The position numbers and the translations under genes are program-made. Below the pieces are notes generated by a model. It saw nothing but the letters and a program-made list of their open reading frames with translations. It searched no databases and was not told the DNA's origin. From Opitutia bacterium UBA4506 (lineage in GTDB: Bacteria > Verrucomicrobiota > Verrucomicrobiia > Opitutales > Puniceicoccaceae): 64,000 bases of DNA. The stretch is taken from positions 108,461 to 172,460 of the forward strand of contig DGMY01000042.1 of NCBI GenBank assembly GCA_002388665.1. The letters are read 5' to 3'. This document shows, in pieces, positions 1 through 8,141 of this stretch. How positions within the stretch are numbered: the first letter of the stretch is position 1; each line of letters begins with the position of its first letter.

Positions 1-13
1 TTCGCCCTTATAT

Positions 14-895
14 ATGGCGACTTTATCCCGTTTTCTTCCTGATTCTTTCCAATCTGAGGACCAAATCGTACTAATGGCAGGCAGAGGGAGCTATCCCGAG
101 CTGACTGCCAGGCGTATCAAAGCAGCCGGACTGCCCCTAAAGCTGATAGGTCTAAAGGGAGAGACGAGTGATTCGCTCTTCGATTCCTTTGAGTCCTCGG
201 ACCGGAAGATGATTAAGGTAGGGCAAATTGGGAAGCTTACGAAGACTCTCAAGGAGTTTGGTTCCCGCTATGTAGTAATGGTAGGGCAGGTTCAACCGAA
301 CCGCCTGTTTGGAGGCATCCATCCGGATCTCCGTGCGATTAAGATCCTCGCCTCTCTCAAGGAGAAGAATGCTGCGACAATCTTTGGTGCCATTGTAAGA
401 GAGATCGAGGGAACTGGATGCACGGTATTGGATGCGCGGGCTTTTATTGATGACGACCTAGCCACAGAGGGATCAATGACCGGAGGGAAGCCCTCCTACT
501 CACCCGAGCATCTTCAGCACGGCATCCGTATCGCTCGAGAATCGGCCCGCCTCCATATTGGCCAGGGCGTCCTTGTGCGCAAAGGCACTGTACTCGCTGT
601 GGAGGCGTTTGAGGGAACCGACGCCATGCTTCGCAGAGGTGGCGAATTCAAGACCGATCAAAAAATCTTCGTCAAACTCCCCCACCCCGATCACGACTTC
701 CGTTTCGACGTTCCCGTTTTTGGTATTCGTACTCTTGATACAATGATCGAATCAAAAATCTCCACCGCCGCCCTCGCTACCGGGCAGACGGTCATCCTCG
801 ACAAGGACGCTGTTCTCGCGAAGGCAAAGAAGGCGGGCGTCGAGATCATCGGCTTCCGGGCGACAGCGACCGAAGCCGATCACTCTGCCCTATAG
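14..895 (+). CDS. lpxI: UDP-2,3-diacylglucosamine diphosphatase, LpxI family
   Basis: This 293-residue protein belongs to the LpxI (DUF1009) family, which hydrolyses UDP-2,3-diacylglucosamine to lipid X and UMP in cytoplasmic lipid A synthesis. It replaces LpxH in many non-gammaproteobacteria. The N-terminal part (about 1-145) opens with the family's glycine-rich MAGRGSYPE stretch. The C-terminal catalytic half carries TEGSMTGG (about 151-158) and the conserved VEAFEGTDAMLRRGG block (196-210). Its length is normal for the family. It implies a lipid A-bearing outer membrane. Only 13 bases lie upstream, so its promoter or operon partners, often other lpx genes, may be outside the window. Confidence 0.93.
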   Translation: MATLSRFLPDSFQSEDQIVLMAGRGSYPELTARRIKAAGLPLKLIGLKGETSDSLFDSFESSDRKMIKVGQIGKLTKTLKEFGSRYVVMVGQVQPNRLFGGIHPDLRAIKILASLKEKNAATIFGAIVREIEGTGCTVLDARAFIDDDLATEGSMTGGKPSYSPEHLQHGIRIARESARLHIGQGVLVRKGTVLAVEAFEGTDAMLRRGGEFKTDQKIFVKLPHPDHDFRFDVPVFGIRTLDTMIESKISTAALATGQTVILDKDAVLAKAKKAGVEIIGFRATATEADHSAL

Positions 896-979
896 TATAT
901 ACGAGAACGGGCGAGCCCCAGAGGGGGATAAGCCTTGTCCCTCTGACGGGGGTGCTATAGGCCAACTACTCCGCCTACC

Positions 980-1699
980 ATGAGACTGTTAGTAGTATCC
1001 GACCTCCACTTCACGCTGCCACAGCTGGACTGGTTGATGAAGGTAGCGGATCGCTACGACGCCGTAATAATAGCAGGAGACCTACTGGACATCGCGGGCA
1101 CGCTCCCTCTGGGAAACCAGATCCTCATCATCAGCAAATACCTCGAACGCATTTCCCAGAAGCGCTCATTACTAGTATGCTCGGGAAATCACGACGGGGA
1201 TTCGGTAAACCTGCAGAACGAGTATATAGCGACCTGGCTGACGCAGGTGAGAGGCGATCGCTTGTATGTAGATGGGCAAAGCCTCGAGATCGGCACACAG
1301 CGCATGACCATTCTCCCGTGGTGGGATGGACCGGAAACCCGCCAAAAGATGGAAGAATTTCTCGAACGGGAATCCCGATGCGTACGGGGACCCTGGGCAT
1401 GGTTACACCACGCCCCTCCGAACGGATCGCCGATAAGCTGGACAGGGAAGAAAGATGCGGGAGACCCAAATCTGAATCGGCTCATCGCGCAGTATCGTCC
1501 TACATATGTATTTTGCGGCCACATTCACCTCTCACCCTTCCGATCGGGCGGGAGTTGGTATGACCGCCTGGGGGACACCTGGGTATTCAATCCAGGGAAG
1601 CAGATCGGTGAAATCCCAACCTACATCATAATCGACCTCACAGAAAACCGCGCGACATGGGTCTCCATGGATGATACGGATTCGATCTCGCTCGCCTAG
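980..1699 (+). CDS. Calcineurin-like metallophosphoesterase
   Basis: A 239-residue soluble protein with the full set of calcineurin-like phosphoesterase motifs: SDLH at residues 7-10, GDLLD at 33-37, SGNHD at 68-72, a histidine pair in WLHHAPP and the C-terminal FCGHIH. These residues bind the dinuclear metal centre of this superfamily. No signal peptide or extra domain is visible. The substrate cannot be deduced, since family members act on phosphoproteins, nucleotides or nucleic acids. It follows lpxI by 84 bases on the same strand and could be co-transcribed with it. It is not LpxH, because LpxI already fills that step and the LpxH-specific regions are absent. Confidence 0.85.
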   Translation: MRLLVVSDLHFTLPQLDWLMKVADRYDAVIIAGDLLDIAGTLPLGNQILIISKYLERISQKRSLLVCSGNHDGDSVNLQNEYIATWLTQVRGDRLYVDGQSLEIGTQRMTILPWWDGPETRQKMEEFLERESRCVRGPWAWLHHAPPNGSPISWTGKKDAGDPNLNRLIAQYRPTYVFCGHIHLSPFRSGGSWYDRLGDTWVFNPGKQIGEIPTYIIIDLTENRATWVSMDDTDSISLA

Positions 1700-1759
1700 C
1701 AGCGAGATACGGGATTCCCCCATCCACTTCCCCGACTCAAAATCCCTGGGCAAAAGGCC

Positions 1760-2368
1760 TCACCGGGATCCGGGAATCGGCGGATCGGAATCATCGGGCA
1801 CCTCCCGCGGCGGGACGACCGGAGGATTGCGAACGAGGAGGGCCTTCAAAATATCGTCCATCAGATCGAAATGATTCTCCTTCCCTCCATATTGGCGCTT
1901 AATCTCCGCCAGGTACTCATTCACAGCATTGAGGCGGTGGGCCAAACTCCGAGCGAGGAAGACAAGAAAGCCGGGATTCGCCTCCAAATGAACAGACAGA
2001 TCTTCGATCCAACGAAAAGTGGAGGGCTCCTTCACCCGTACAGTGGCAGTATCTTCGCTCTGGAGGAGGTAAGACATCTCCCCAAAACAAGCACCTTTCT
2101 CGCTGATCTCCGTAATATAGACCCCGTTTTTCAAAATCTCGACACAACCTTCTTCCAATAGGAAGAGCGAAGGGCACTGCTGCCCCTGAACGAAAATCTC
2201 TTCACCGGGTGCCTTCTCAATCAGAGGTAGATTCTCTAGACAGCTCAAATCCATAGACGATTCCGAAAGACTAGACCTGCCATTCCAGGATTGCGATGGA
2301 AAATATCCATCCGGCTCCGGGTTACTGCTGATCGGCTCCACACGATCGGGCCCAATCATTCTGCCCAT
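1760..2368 (-). CDS. Cyclic nucleotide-binding domain protein
   Basis: A roughly 202-residue protein with one CRP-like cyclic nucleotide-binding domain. The beta-roll reads from APGEEIFVQGQ through LFLLEEGCVEILKNG to the phosphate-binding-cassette region FGEMSYLLQSEDTATVRV. There is no helix-turn-helix after it, only a helix and a proline-rich tail (VPPREVPDD). It is therefore probably a ligand-responsive adaptor rather than a CRP/FNR transcription factor. Start: the frame stays open to a TTG near 2440, but the ATG at 2368 has a GGTGG stretch upstream and is preferred; an ATG at 2254 would leave only the bare domain. It lies downstream of the PEP-CTERM gene on the same strand. Confidence 0.75.
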   Translation of the reverse strand: MGRMIGPDRVEPISSNPEPDGYFPSQSWNGRSSLSESSMDLSCLENLPLIEKAPGEEIFVQGQQCPSLFLLEEGCVEILKNGVYITEISEKGACFGEMSYLLQSEDTATVRVKEPSTFRWIEDLSVHLEANPGFLVFLARSLAHRLNAVNEYLAEIKRQYGGKENHFDLMDDILKALLVRNPPVVPPREVPDDSDPPIPGSR

Positions 2369-2449
2369 TGATCGCCCACCACCGTTTGATCGATGGGGCC
2401 GGCAAAGAGAGGCAACCTTCGGGAGCACCCGACCTCTCAAAAATCCGCC

Positions 2450-3517
2450 CTATCGCGAAACCTTCGCGCAGGTCCTTTCACCAGCGGGTCGACGTCGCAC
2501 CACGGTCACAATCCATCCCACACAAAACGGGAGCCAGAAGGATGAAGGTTCGGGAATCAGGATCCACTGATCCAAATCGGCGAACGGGATCCAATCCTCT
2601 GCGAGGACCTGTGATCCACCGCTCACGACAAACTCACTCAGGGCCACTGGAGAATCGGGATGTAATGGATCGTACCCCAGTGCCGGGTCGCTGCCGTCCT
2701 GCAAAAAATTCCAGTTATAGGTCCAACCCATTGCCGTCCAGGGGTAGTCCGTTTGGGCCTGATTCCATTCCACGAACTCGCCGAGCCCGTCCGACCCCGT
2801 ATAGGTCTTCGTCGCATCATTGATATCAACATAGGTAAACCCATCCGGCGCACCGACTGTTGTGGTCTCATAACTCCCGTCCGGGAATGTATCCAGAGAG
2901 GGGAACTGCGAGGTGATGTCCCCGGAATACCCGGGCCTGGAGAGGTGATCGAGAGGGACCCAGAAAAACGCCAAGCCGTGCTCGACCGGATCGGACTGCG
3001 GCAAGCCGACCGACTGCTGAATTCGAAGGGCCACAGTTTCGGAGTCCGGACTATCCGTCGGGGCAAAGTAGGTCTCCTGCAAATAGTCAAGCAAGTGATC
3101 TCCCGAAGTGACGTAGGGCATAATATACGAGGTCGAGCCCCCGCTATCAAAAGTCAGGGTCAAATCGGTCCCGGGGGCAGAGTCCCACAGCCCGTACGGT
3201 TTGGTAAATGTCGCCACCAAAGTGGATTGATAGGAGACGCCTCCAATCACCTTCTCCTGATAAATGTCGGGGCGGCCGACAGGGTCCCAGCTCAGCGTAG
3301 TCAGGTTGGCACCATTTAATACGGTCCGGGGAGTCGAAGCCACCTGGGGAGTCGGAGGATCACCCGCTACCGAGTCCCAATGATAGGACTCCTGGGTGAT
3401 TGCACTCCCCTGTTGAAAAGCGGCCGCATTCTGCCCCACGGTCTGCCCGAAGAGAAGACCGCCGCAATGAATCAGTGCGACCCAGCCTCCAACCCAATGA
3501 ACCCCTCTCACCCTCAC
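2450..3517 (-). CDS. PEP-CTERM sorting-signal surface protein, function unknown
   Basis: A secreted protein of about 355 residues. The N-terminus is a signal-peptide-like hydrophobic stretch (VGGWVALIHCGGLLFG). The last about 35 residues form a PEP-CTERM tail: the motif IPEPSS, a hydrophobic helix (FWLPFCVGWIVTVV) and the basic cluster RRRPAGER. Such tails are processed by exosortase, and the protein is then placed on the surface or in the exopolysaccharide. The body is rich in Asp, Ser, Thr, Tyr and Gly with no enzymatic motif that I recognise. The frame reaches a TTG at 3553, but that codon lies in a TTGACA box, so I prefer the GTG at 3517 (or 3511). The start is uncertain. Confidence 0.72.
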   Translation of the reverse strand: MRVRGVHWVGGWVALIHCGGLLFGQTVGQNAAAFQQGSAITQESYHWDSVAGDPPTPQVASTPRTVLNGANLTTLSWDPVGRPDIYQEKVIGGVSYQSTLVATFTKPYGLWDSAPGTDLTLTFDSGGSTSYIMPYVTSGDHLLDYLQETYFAPTDSPDSETVALRIQQSVGLPQSDPVEHGLAFFWVPLDHLSRPGYSGDITSQFPSLDTFPDGSYETTTVGAPDGFTYVDINDATKTYTGSDGLGEFVEWNQAQTDYPWTAMGWTYNWNFLQDGSDPALGYDPLHPDSPVALSEFVVSGGSQVLAEDWIPFADLDQWILIPEPSSFWLPFCVGWIVTVVRRRPAGERTCAKVSR

Positions 3518-3572
3518 ATAGCCGATATCAGACCAGCCAGCCCCCTCTGTCAAACTGATCCACCCTCCTCCT

Positions 3573-3600
3573 TTGACAGAATTCCTAACCTTGCGATTAT
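3573..3600 (+). promoter_or_regulatory. Probable sigma-70 promoter for the DUF5993-dsbB operon
   Basis: A perfect TTGACA (3573-3578) is followed after 16 bases by GATTAT (3595-3600), four of six matches to TATAAT. It lies about 75 bases upstream of the DUF5993 start codon, in the short gap separating the divergent PEP-CTERM gene. Confidence 0.4.
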
Positions 3601-3675
3601 CGCGATCACCCCCCTATCATTCCCTCACATTCTCGAATTTTTCACAGAATCAACCCAACTCAATCCAACCCAACT

Positions 3676-3831
3676 ATGGCGACGATCATCTTCCTCTCGT
3701 TACTCGCGACGCTCTATGCCGCAACGCGCTCCTCAAAAGGCCTCGTGGATATCATGTTTATCGTCACCTTCATTTTGATTGTGGTGCTCTTCCTCCATCA
3801 CTCGACGGATACCCTCAACATCAACCTATAG
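3676..3831 (+). CDS. Small membrane protein, DUF5993 family
   Basis: A 51-residue ORF starting at the ATG at 3676 and ending with TAG at 3829-3831. The protein has two hydrophobic helices (IIFLSLLATLYA and MFIVTFILIVVLFL) and ends HHSTDTLNINL. This matches the DUF5993 small-membrane-protein pattern I know, in which an FLHH-TD-LN ending is typical and the gene lies directly upstream of a DsbB-like gene. Here the DsbB gene starts 10 bases downstream. I infer a subunit or accessory role for the DsbB-like oxidoreductase; no enzymatic residues are present. Confidence 0.75.
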   Translation: MATIIFLSLLATLYAATRSSKGLVDIMFIVTFILIVVLFLHHSTDTLNINL

Positions 3832-3841
3832 GATCAGAACC

Positions 3842-4390
3842 ATGAGCAACGCACGACTGACCTATACCCTCGCCCACTTTTACGTCCTCGCCCTAGTCGG
3901 GGTTCTCCTGGGAGCGTTCGGGATCCAACTCATCTTCAAAGAAATCCCCTGCCCTCTCTGCTACCTCCAGCGCATGGGAATGGCTCTGGCGGCCATCGGC
4001 CCCTGCTTAGTCATCCTTCATGGCGTTCGGGTGAAATTCTTCGGAATGACAATCGTAGCCGCCATTCTCGGCGCCACGATATCAGCCCGCCAAGTCCTTT
4101 TGCACATCGCTAACTCGGCCGACCCTGGATACGGAACTCCCGTCATGGGCCTGCACCTGTATACATGGGCCTTCCTGGTCTTCTCCACCATGATTGCAGT
4201 CAGCGGCCTCCACCTCTGGACGATCAACGAGGGAGAATCTTATCGCCCGGCGCGACTGTCCCGCTTCTCCAAATGCGTCCTTGGGATCTTTGTGATCGTC
4301 CTCGTAGCAAACGTCGTAAGCGCTTTCGTACAAACCGGCTTCCACTGGTTCCTCCCCGGAAACCCGACCGAGTACCGGCTGTTCCACTAG
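3842..4390 (+). CDS. dsbB: Disulfide bond formation protein B (DsbB-like)
   Basis: A 182-residue membrane protein with four predicted transmembrane helices and the CPLC redox motif (about residues 36-39) followed by YLQRMGM, as in DsbB quinone reductases that reoxidise periplasmic DsbA. The second periplasmic cysteine pair of E. coli DsbB is missing. The corresponding loop (about 86-102) reads ANSADPGYGTPVMG, and the only other cysteines are single ones in GPCLV and SKCVLG. It therefore belongs to the divergent DsbB branch that pairs with DUF5993 proteins. The frame is open from 3779, but the ATG at 3842, just behind the DUF5993 stop, gives a normal N-terminus. No DsbA gene is nearby. Confidence 0.82.
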   Translation: MSNARLTYTLAHFYVLALVGVLLGAFGIQLIFKEIPCPLCYLQRMGMALAAIGPCLVILHGVRVKFFGMTIVAAILGATISARQVLLHIANSADPGYGTPVMGLHLYTWAFLVFSTMIAVSGLHLWTINEGESYRPARLSRFSKCVLGIFVIVLVANVVSAFVQTGFHWFLPGNPTEYRLFH

Positions 4391-4415
4391 ACCCCCGGCC
4401 TCTGAGCAGTGTCGG

Positions 4416-4787
4416 TCAATCGAGACCGCGCTGCAGCAAGTCGTCCTCGTCAAGAGCGAGAAGGTGCCCCAACTCGTGCAGGAACGTCACGCGAACCTCT
4501 TCGACAAAGGTCTGTTGGTCGCGCTGAGCGTACTCGTACAGGTTCTCGAGAAACAGGTAAATGCGGGCCTGTCCGGCCCCATCTTCTTCGGCCAGATCGC
4601 CCCCTTCGAACAAACCTAGCGTATCGGGCTCCAACCCCTCCCGCACCATTCGTTGCGGAACCTTCTCAAACAGGATCGTGGGAATCTCCACAGCGATCTC
4701 CCTGAGTTCGGGCGGCAATTCGCCCAGCGTGGCCTCAATGACCTTCCCCGCTGTCGACAAAAGATGAGGACCGCCTGGGCGCTTCAT
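4416..4787 (-). CDS. Metallopeptidase family protein (minimal zincin, PF06262-like)
   Basis: A 123-residue protein of the short zincin family. The zinc-binding motif HELGH is followed by LLALDEDDL near the C-terminus, preceded by the acidic FVEEVRVTFL helix. The N-terminal part (VIEATLGELPPEL, VEIPTILFEKVP) matches the usual layout of this family. The substrate is unknown. The ATG at 4787 overlaps the TGA of the upstream phosphatase gene (ATGA), indicating translational coupling. The frame stays open upstream to 5027, but that stretch is only a shadow of the phosphatase gene. Confidence 0.83.
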   Translation of the reverse strand: MKRPGGPHLLSTAGKVIEATLGELPPELREIAVEIPTILFEKVPQRMVREGLEPDTLGLFEGGDLAEEDGAGQARIYLFLENLYEYAQRDQQTFVEEVRVTFLHELGHLLALDEDDLLQRGLD

Positions 4788-5608
4788 CGAGCGACCATTG
4801 GAAAGTCTTCCAATCCCCGGAGCACCCGATTGTGCAAACCGCGGGACGTTGAAGCGAGCAGCGAAGTTCCATCTTCGGCTGGCCCACCATTGCAATCGGT
4901 CACAATTGCACCCGCTCCCCGCAGCACAGGAAGCAATGGCAACATGTCCCATGGATTGAGAATGGGATCGATCATGATGTCCGCTTGACCCATGACCAAG
5001 GCCAAGTACCCGAAACAATCGCCCCATGAGCGGACAACTCCGGCCCCACGAATCAAATCCGTATAGGACTTACCTCTCTCCAAAAGAAGGGGATCCGAAG
5101 GATCGGTCATAAGGAGCGTCGCCTCGGAAAAGGGCCGGTCCCCGCGGACACGAATTCGCTCCCCATTTAACCAAGCATGTCGATTGTCTCCGGTTGCCAT
5201 CCGCCCCAATACCGGCTGATGAATCAACCCGATGACCGGGCGCTTTCGGTACAACAAACCGATCAACGTTCCAAACAGGGGGACGCCATGAACAAAACTC
5301 TTTGTCCCATCGATGGGATCGAGGACCCATATAAATTCTTGATTCGTTCCCTTCGCACCAAATTCTTCCCCGATAATGCCGTGTTCCGGAAATTCTCGGG
5401 CGATGCAATCACGCAGGTAGCGCTCGGCCTCTTGGTCGGCCTCGGTGACAGGGGACCCATCGTCCTTGGCCTCGACCGAAAAAGAGCGGCTATTGAATCG
5501 ATCCGCGATCCCTTTACCCGCCTCAGTAGCTATGGTTCGAGCAAAATCCAGAAACTCCGAGATGCTTTCCGGGCTAAGCGGACTTTTCGAAAAATCGTGA
5601 CGCGACAT
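4784..5608 (-). CDS. Inositol monophosphatase-family phosphatase, possibly histidinol-phosphatase (HisN-like)
   Basis: A roughly 274-residue member of the IMPase superfamily of Mg-dependent, Li-sensitive sugar phosphatases. Metal-site motifs are present: GEEFG (Glu), WVLDPIDGTKSF (DPIDGT) and the C-terminal NPWDMLPLLP. The wording FIWVLDPIDGTKSFVHGVP is typical of the HisN-type histidinol-phosphate phosphatases of the family, which would complete histidine synthesis; this substrate call is inference, since no his gene is adjacent. The longer frame begins at a TTG at 5647; the internal ATG at 5608 is preferred. The stop overlaps the start of the downstream zincin gene. Confidence 0.8.
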   Translation of the reverse strand: MSRHDFSKSPLSPESISEFLDFARTIATEAGKGIADRFNSRSFSVEAKDDGSPVTEADQEAERYLRDCIAREFPEHGIIGEEFGAKGTNQEFIWVLDPIDGTKSFVHGVPLFGTLIGLLYRKRPVIGLIHQPVLGRMATGDNRHAWLNGERIRVRGDRPFSEATLLMTDPSDPLLLERGKSYTDLIRGAGVVRSWGDCFGYLALVMGQADIMIDPILNPWDMLPLLPVLRGAGAIVTDCNGGPAEDGTSLLASTSRGLHNRVLRGLEDFPMVAR

Positions 5609-5726
5609 GACACTCTTGAGGAAATCCCCCGTTTCAATCTCCCGCAAGAACTGTTTTCGCGCCCACGGATCTTACCCGGATTTTGACCTTACCCGGCTCG
5701 CTCCACTGACCGGGCGCCAACCGGTG

Positions 5727-7922
5727 CTACGACGACTCCTCGAGGAAGAATTCACCATAGCGCTTCATCCAATTCTCGATTCGCTTCTGGTAGTAGCCTG
5801 GATCGTACGGGGACAGAACCGGATCATACTCATCGATCCCCCGCGCCTTTTGCCACTCGGGCGTACTCTTTCTATCGGCCTCCCCTATATAATAGGAGAC
5901 CCTCTCTCCCATCTTGGGGTTAGGTTCCATTCTCAATGCGACCTCCAGGGAAGCCCGGCGGGACTTTCCTTTATCGGCGACGGCCTTGGCATACGCTGCC
6001 GGGGACTGGCTTAAATACTCTCCCTTCGCGAGCTCCCCGACGGGAACCGAATGTTCCTCGAGACGAGAGCGCAACTCGCTGATCTTCTCCTTCGGGTCCT
6101 CCTCCCGTTTCCCCAGCAACCACTCAATCAGGTGTCGGGTGAGATCGCGCAGGAAGGGTTCGGTCCCCCGAGACCGCAAAGCAGACCCCTTCACCACGAT
6201 ACTATCTCCTTCGAGCAAGGCATAGTTTTTGGCTTTGTAGCAAAACATCGCCTCATAGGCCCCATCGAACTCAAGATCGATGCCCTCGGGCAGATCCCCA
6301 TTGACCGCGGCCAATAACCCTTCCGGCCGATCATACCATTCAGGGGCGGCCACATAGATTCCGTCCGTATCCGCTTCGAGAACCTTACAGCCCTTCGATT
6401 GGAAGTTTGAAATCAATTGCTCAAGAATCTCGCGCCCACCCTTCGTCACCTCTGCGGCCAATTCACTGTCACCAAACCGGGCCCCACCAAAACCCAAGTA
6501 GCCATAGAAGGAGTTGATGAGAATTTTGAAACTGTTCTGTCGGGCGGCAAATTCTCGACGCAAGTCGGGGTCCTCTTCCTCTTGCGAGCGCTTTTTATAA
6601 GTCAGTCGCTCTGCCCGCAATCGTTCCAGGGCCGGGATCAACACCCCCAGATCGTCATTCTTGGGGTTGCGATCGATGTGCAACAGGAGACTTGGATACA
6701 GCGAAGCCACGTCAAAGTGCAGCACCTTGTGAAAGACGCCGGTTTCAAAACTCTTCGAAACAGCCCCTTCGAACCGTCGTGCGGCCTGCGGTTCGGGCAA
6801 CGCACGCTCCGCGCGAAAATATTCCTCCAGAAAGACCATCTCGACCCGGGACCCCGTCCCCCGCAACAAAATCTCCTGCAAGGTCATTGGGAAAATAGCG
6901 GCCTGCGCGACGTAAGTTGGAAGCAAGATGGTCGCGATACCTTCGGTCTCCCGCAGATCATCCTCCAAGTACGCGCGGAACTTCTCCCGATCCTCCGCAA
7001 AAGATTGGGCGATCTGGTCTCCCGGCAGGTAGGTCCGCTCCTCTTTTCCGCTCAGGCCAAAGTGGAGGGCCAGATCCTTTAAGCCAAAGGCCGGCAAACT
7101 CCGCTGCGTCAAATCGTAGAACTGCGCCGCAATCAGCGTGTCAAAGACCGTCCGACCGGGAATATCGCACCGGCTCAAATCAAACCACCTCTCGGCGATA
7201 CGCACCCGACTCTTGCGGAACGTCGGCTCCGCCCCGAATCTCCCCCACTCCATGGCCACCCGGAATCGGCGGCATCGCGTGCGCAGGTAGTTGAGGTCAA
7301 AGTTGAAAAAGTTATGCCCCTCGAGGATGTCGGGATCGAGCTCCTGCAAACGCCTTCCGAAACTCTTCAACAGCGAACGCTCGGCGACGTCGGTGTCTTC
7401 CTCCAGCTCGAGAATCTCCGACCTTCCGCCAACCCGCAGTCCTATCGCCAGGACTCGGTCCCCTTTCCGTGTGGGATCGCTGAATCCCCCTTGGGCCTCG
7501 CAACCGGTTTCGATATCGATCTGGCAACGCACCATATCGCTCAAAAACCCCGGCGCGATCATCCGCAGTCCGTACCGAAGCATGTGCTGGTGCTCGAGAG
7601 GCCGAATCGATTCCACCTTAGCCGGGTTCCGGGGCAATTGTGCCAATACCTTGGCACCCATCGGATCCTCGGCCTCGACCATATGAGAGAGAACACCCTC
7701 TCCGACCAAAGTCTTTCGTGGCAGGGCACCAACCTCGGGATCGTCACAGAGTTTTTCGTCAATCCACGCAAACCCGTGAAATGGCTCCTCCATCAGTTCC
7801 ACCTTGGCCGTATCCCCCGACCGCCAAGCCGTGTGTACCTTGCCCGCATCAGGATCCACCCAAATCCCGACCAAAAAGCGGGAATCCCCAACACGTCCCT
7901 GGATAGAATCAGAAATTGCCAT
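5727..7922 (-). CDS. Family B DNA polymerase with 3'-5' exonuclease domain
   Basis: A 731-residue family B polymerase. Exonuclease motifs come first: DIETG (Exo I), HNFFNFDLNYL (Exo II) and YLEDDLRETEG (Exo III). The polymerase motifs follow: FDVASLYPSLL (motif A), KILINSFYGYLGFGG (motif B) and DTDGIYV (motif C). All catalytic acidic residues appear intact, so this should be an active proofreading polymerase. It may act in damage tolerance like Pol II, although sequence alone does not show that. Start: the ATG at 7922 follows an AGGAG at good spacing, so the longer frame to 7958 is rejected. It is divergent from mscS. Confidence 0.88.
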   Translation of the reverse strand: MAISDSIQGRVGDSRFLVGIWVDPDAGKVHTAWRSGDTAKVELMEEPFHGFAWIDEKLCDDPEVGALPRKTLVGEGVLSHMVEAEDPMGAKVLAQLPRNPAKVESIRPLEHQHMLRYGLRMIAPGFLSDMVRCQIDIETGCEAQGGFSDPTRKGDRVLAIGLRVGGRSEILELEEDTDVAERSLLKSFGRRLQELDPDILEGHNFFNFDLNYLRTRCRRFRVAMEWGRFGAEPTFRKSRVRIAERWFDLSRCDIPGRTVFDTLIAAQFYDLTQRSLPAFGLKDLALHFGLSGKEERTYLPGDQIAQSFAEDREKFRAYLEDDLRETEGIATILLPTYVAQAAIFPMTLQEILLRGTGSRVEMVFLEEYFRAERALPEPQAARRFEGAVSKSFETGVFHKVLHFDVASLYPSLLLHIDRNPKNDDLGVLIPALERLRAERLTYKKRSQEEEDPDLRREFAARQNSFKILINSFYGYLGFGGARFGDSELAAEVTKGGREILEQLISNFQSKGCKVLEADTDGIYVAAPEWYDRPEGLLAAVNGDLPEGIDLEFDGAYEAMFCYKAKNYALLEGDSIVVKGSALRSRGTEPFLRDLTRHLIEWLLGKREEDPKEKISELRSRLEEHSVPVGELAKGEYLSQSPAAYAKAVADKGKSRRASLEVALRMEPNPKMGERVSYYIGEADRKSTPEWQKARGIDEYDPVLSPYDPGYYQKRIENWMKRYGEFFLEESS

Positions 7923-8013
7923 TAACTCTCCTGTAACCGAGGCCCGAGCCAAAGGCAAACCCTAGGAGATTGAATGCCCCGCCCCCCCCTCCTTCAGCTG
8001 GGGTTAGGCGCCA

Positions 8014-8042
8014 TTGACAGAACCGCACTCGCGACCAATATT
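8014..8042 (+). promoter_or_regulatory. Probable sigma-70 promoter upstream of mscS
   Basis: A perfect TTGACA (8014-8019), a 17-base spacer, then AATATT (8037-8042), four of six matches to TATAAT. The expected transcription start, near 8049, falls inside the palindrome at 8047-8065. The nearest gene downstream is the MscS channel at 8142. Confidence 0.45.
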
Positions 8043-8046
8043 TTCT

Positions 8047-8065
8047 CAGATTCAGGCTGAATCTG
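8047..8065. promoter_or_regulatory. 19-bp perfect palindrome, operator or RNA hairpin
   Basis: CAGATTCAG, one G, then CTGAATCTG: nine base pairs of exact dyad symmetry around one base. It covers the predicted start site of the mscS promoter, the place of a repressor operator. It could equally form a hairpin at the 5' end of the transcript, although a one-base loop makes that less likely. Confidence 0.45.
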
Positions 8066-8084
8066 TCTGGCTTGACGGCCCTTT

Positions 8085-8113
8085 CGAAGCCTGCGCTTCG
8101 GGTCTCATTTTTT
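8085..8113 (+). terminator. Terminator-like hairpin in the mscS leader
   Basis: CGAAGC, loop CTGC, GCTTCG (8085-8100), followed seven bases later by six T residues (8108-8113). This resembles an intrinsic terminator reading toward mscS, 28 bases before its start codon. No gene precedes it on this strand, so it would end a short leader RNA or act as an attenuator. The stem is short. Confidence 0.35.
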
Positions 8114-8141
8114 GAGATCCTTCCCCTCCATACAGAAAACA

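Noticed and set aside
2753..3319. A 188-codon plus-strand frame across the PEP-CTERM gene
   Set aside because: The minus strand gives a signal peptide and a PEP-CTERM tail, while this frame gives no domain and a basic, repetitive composition.
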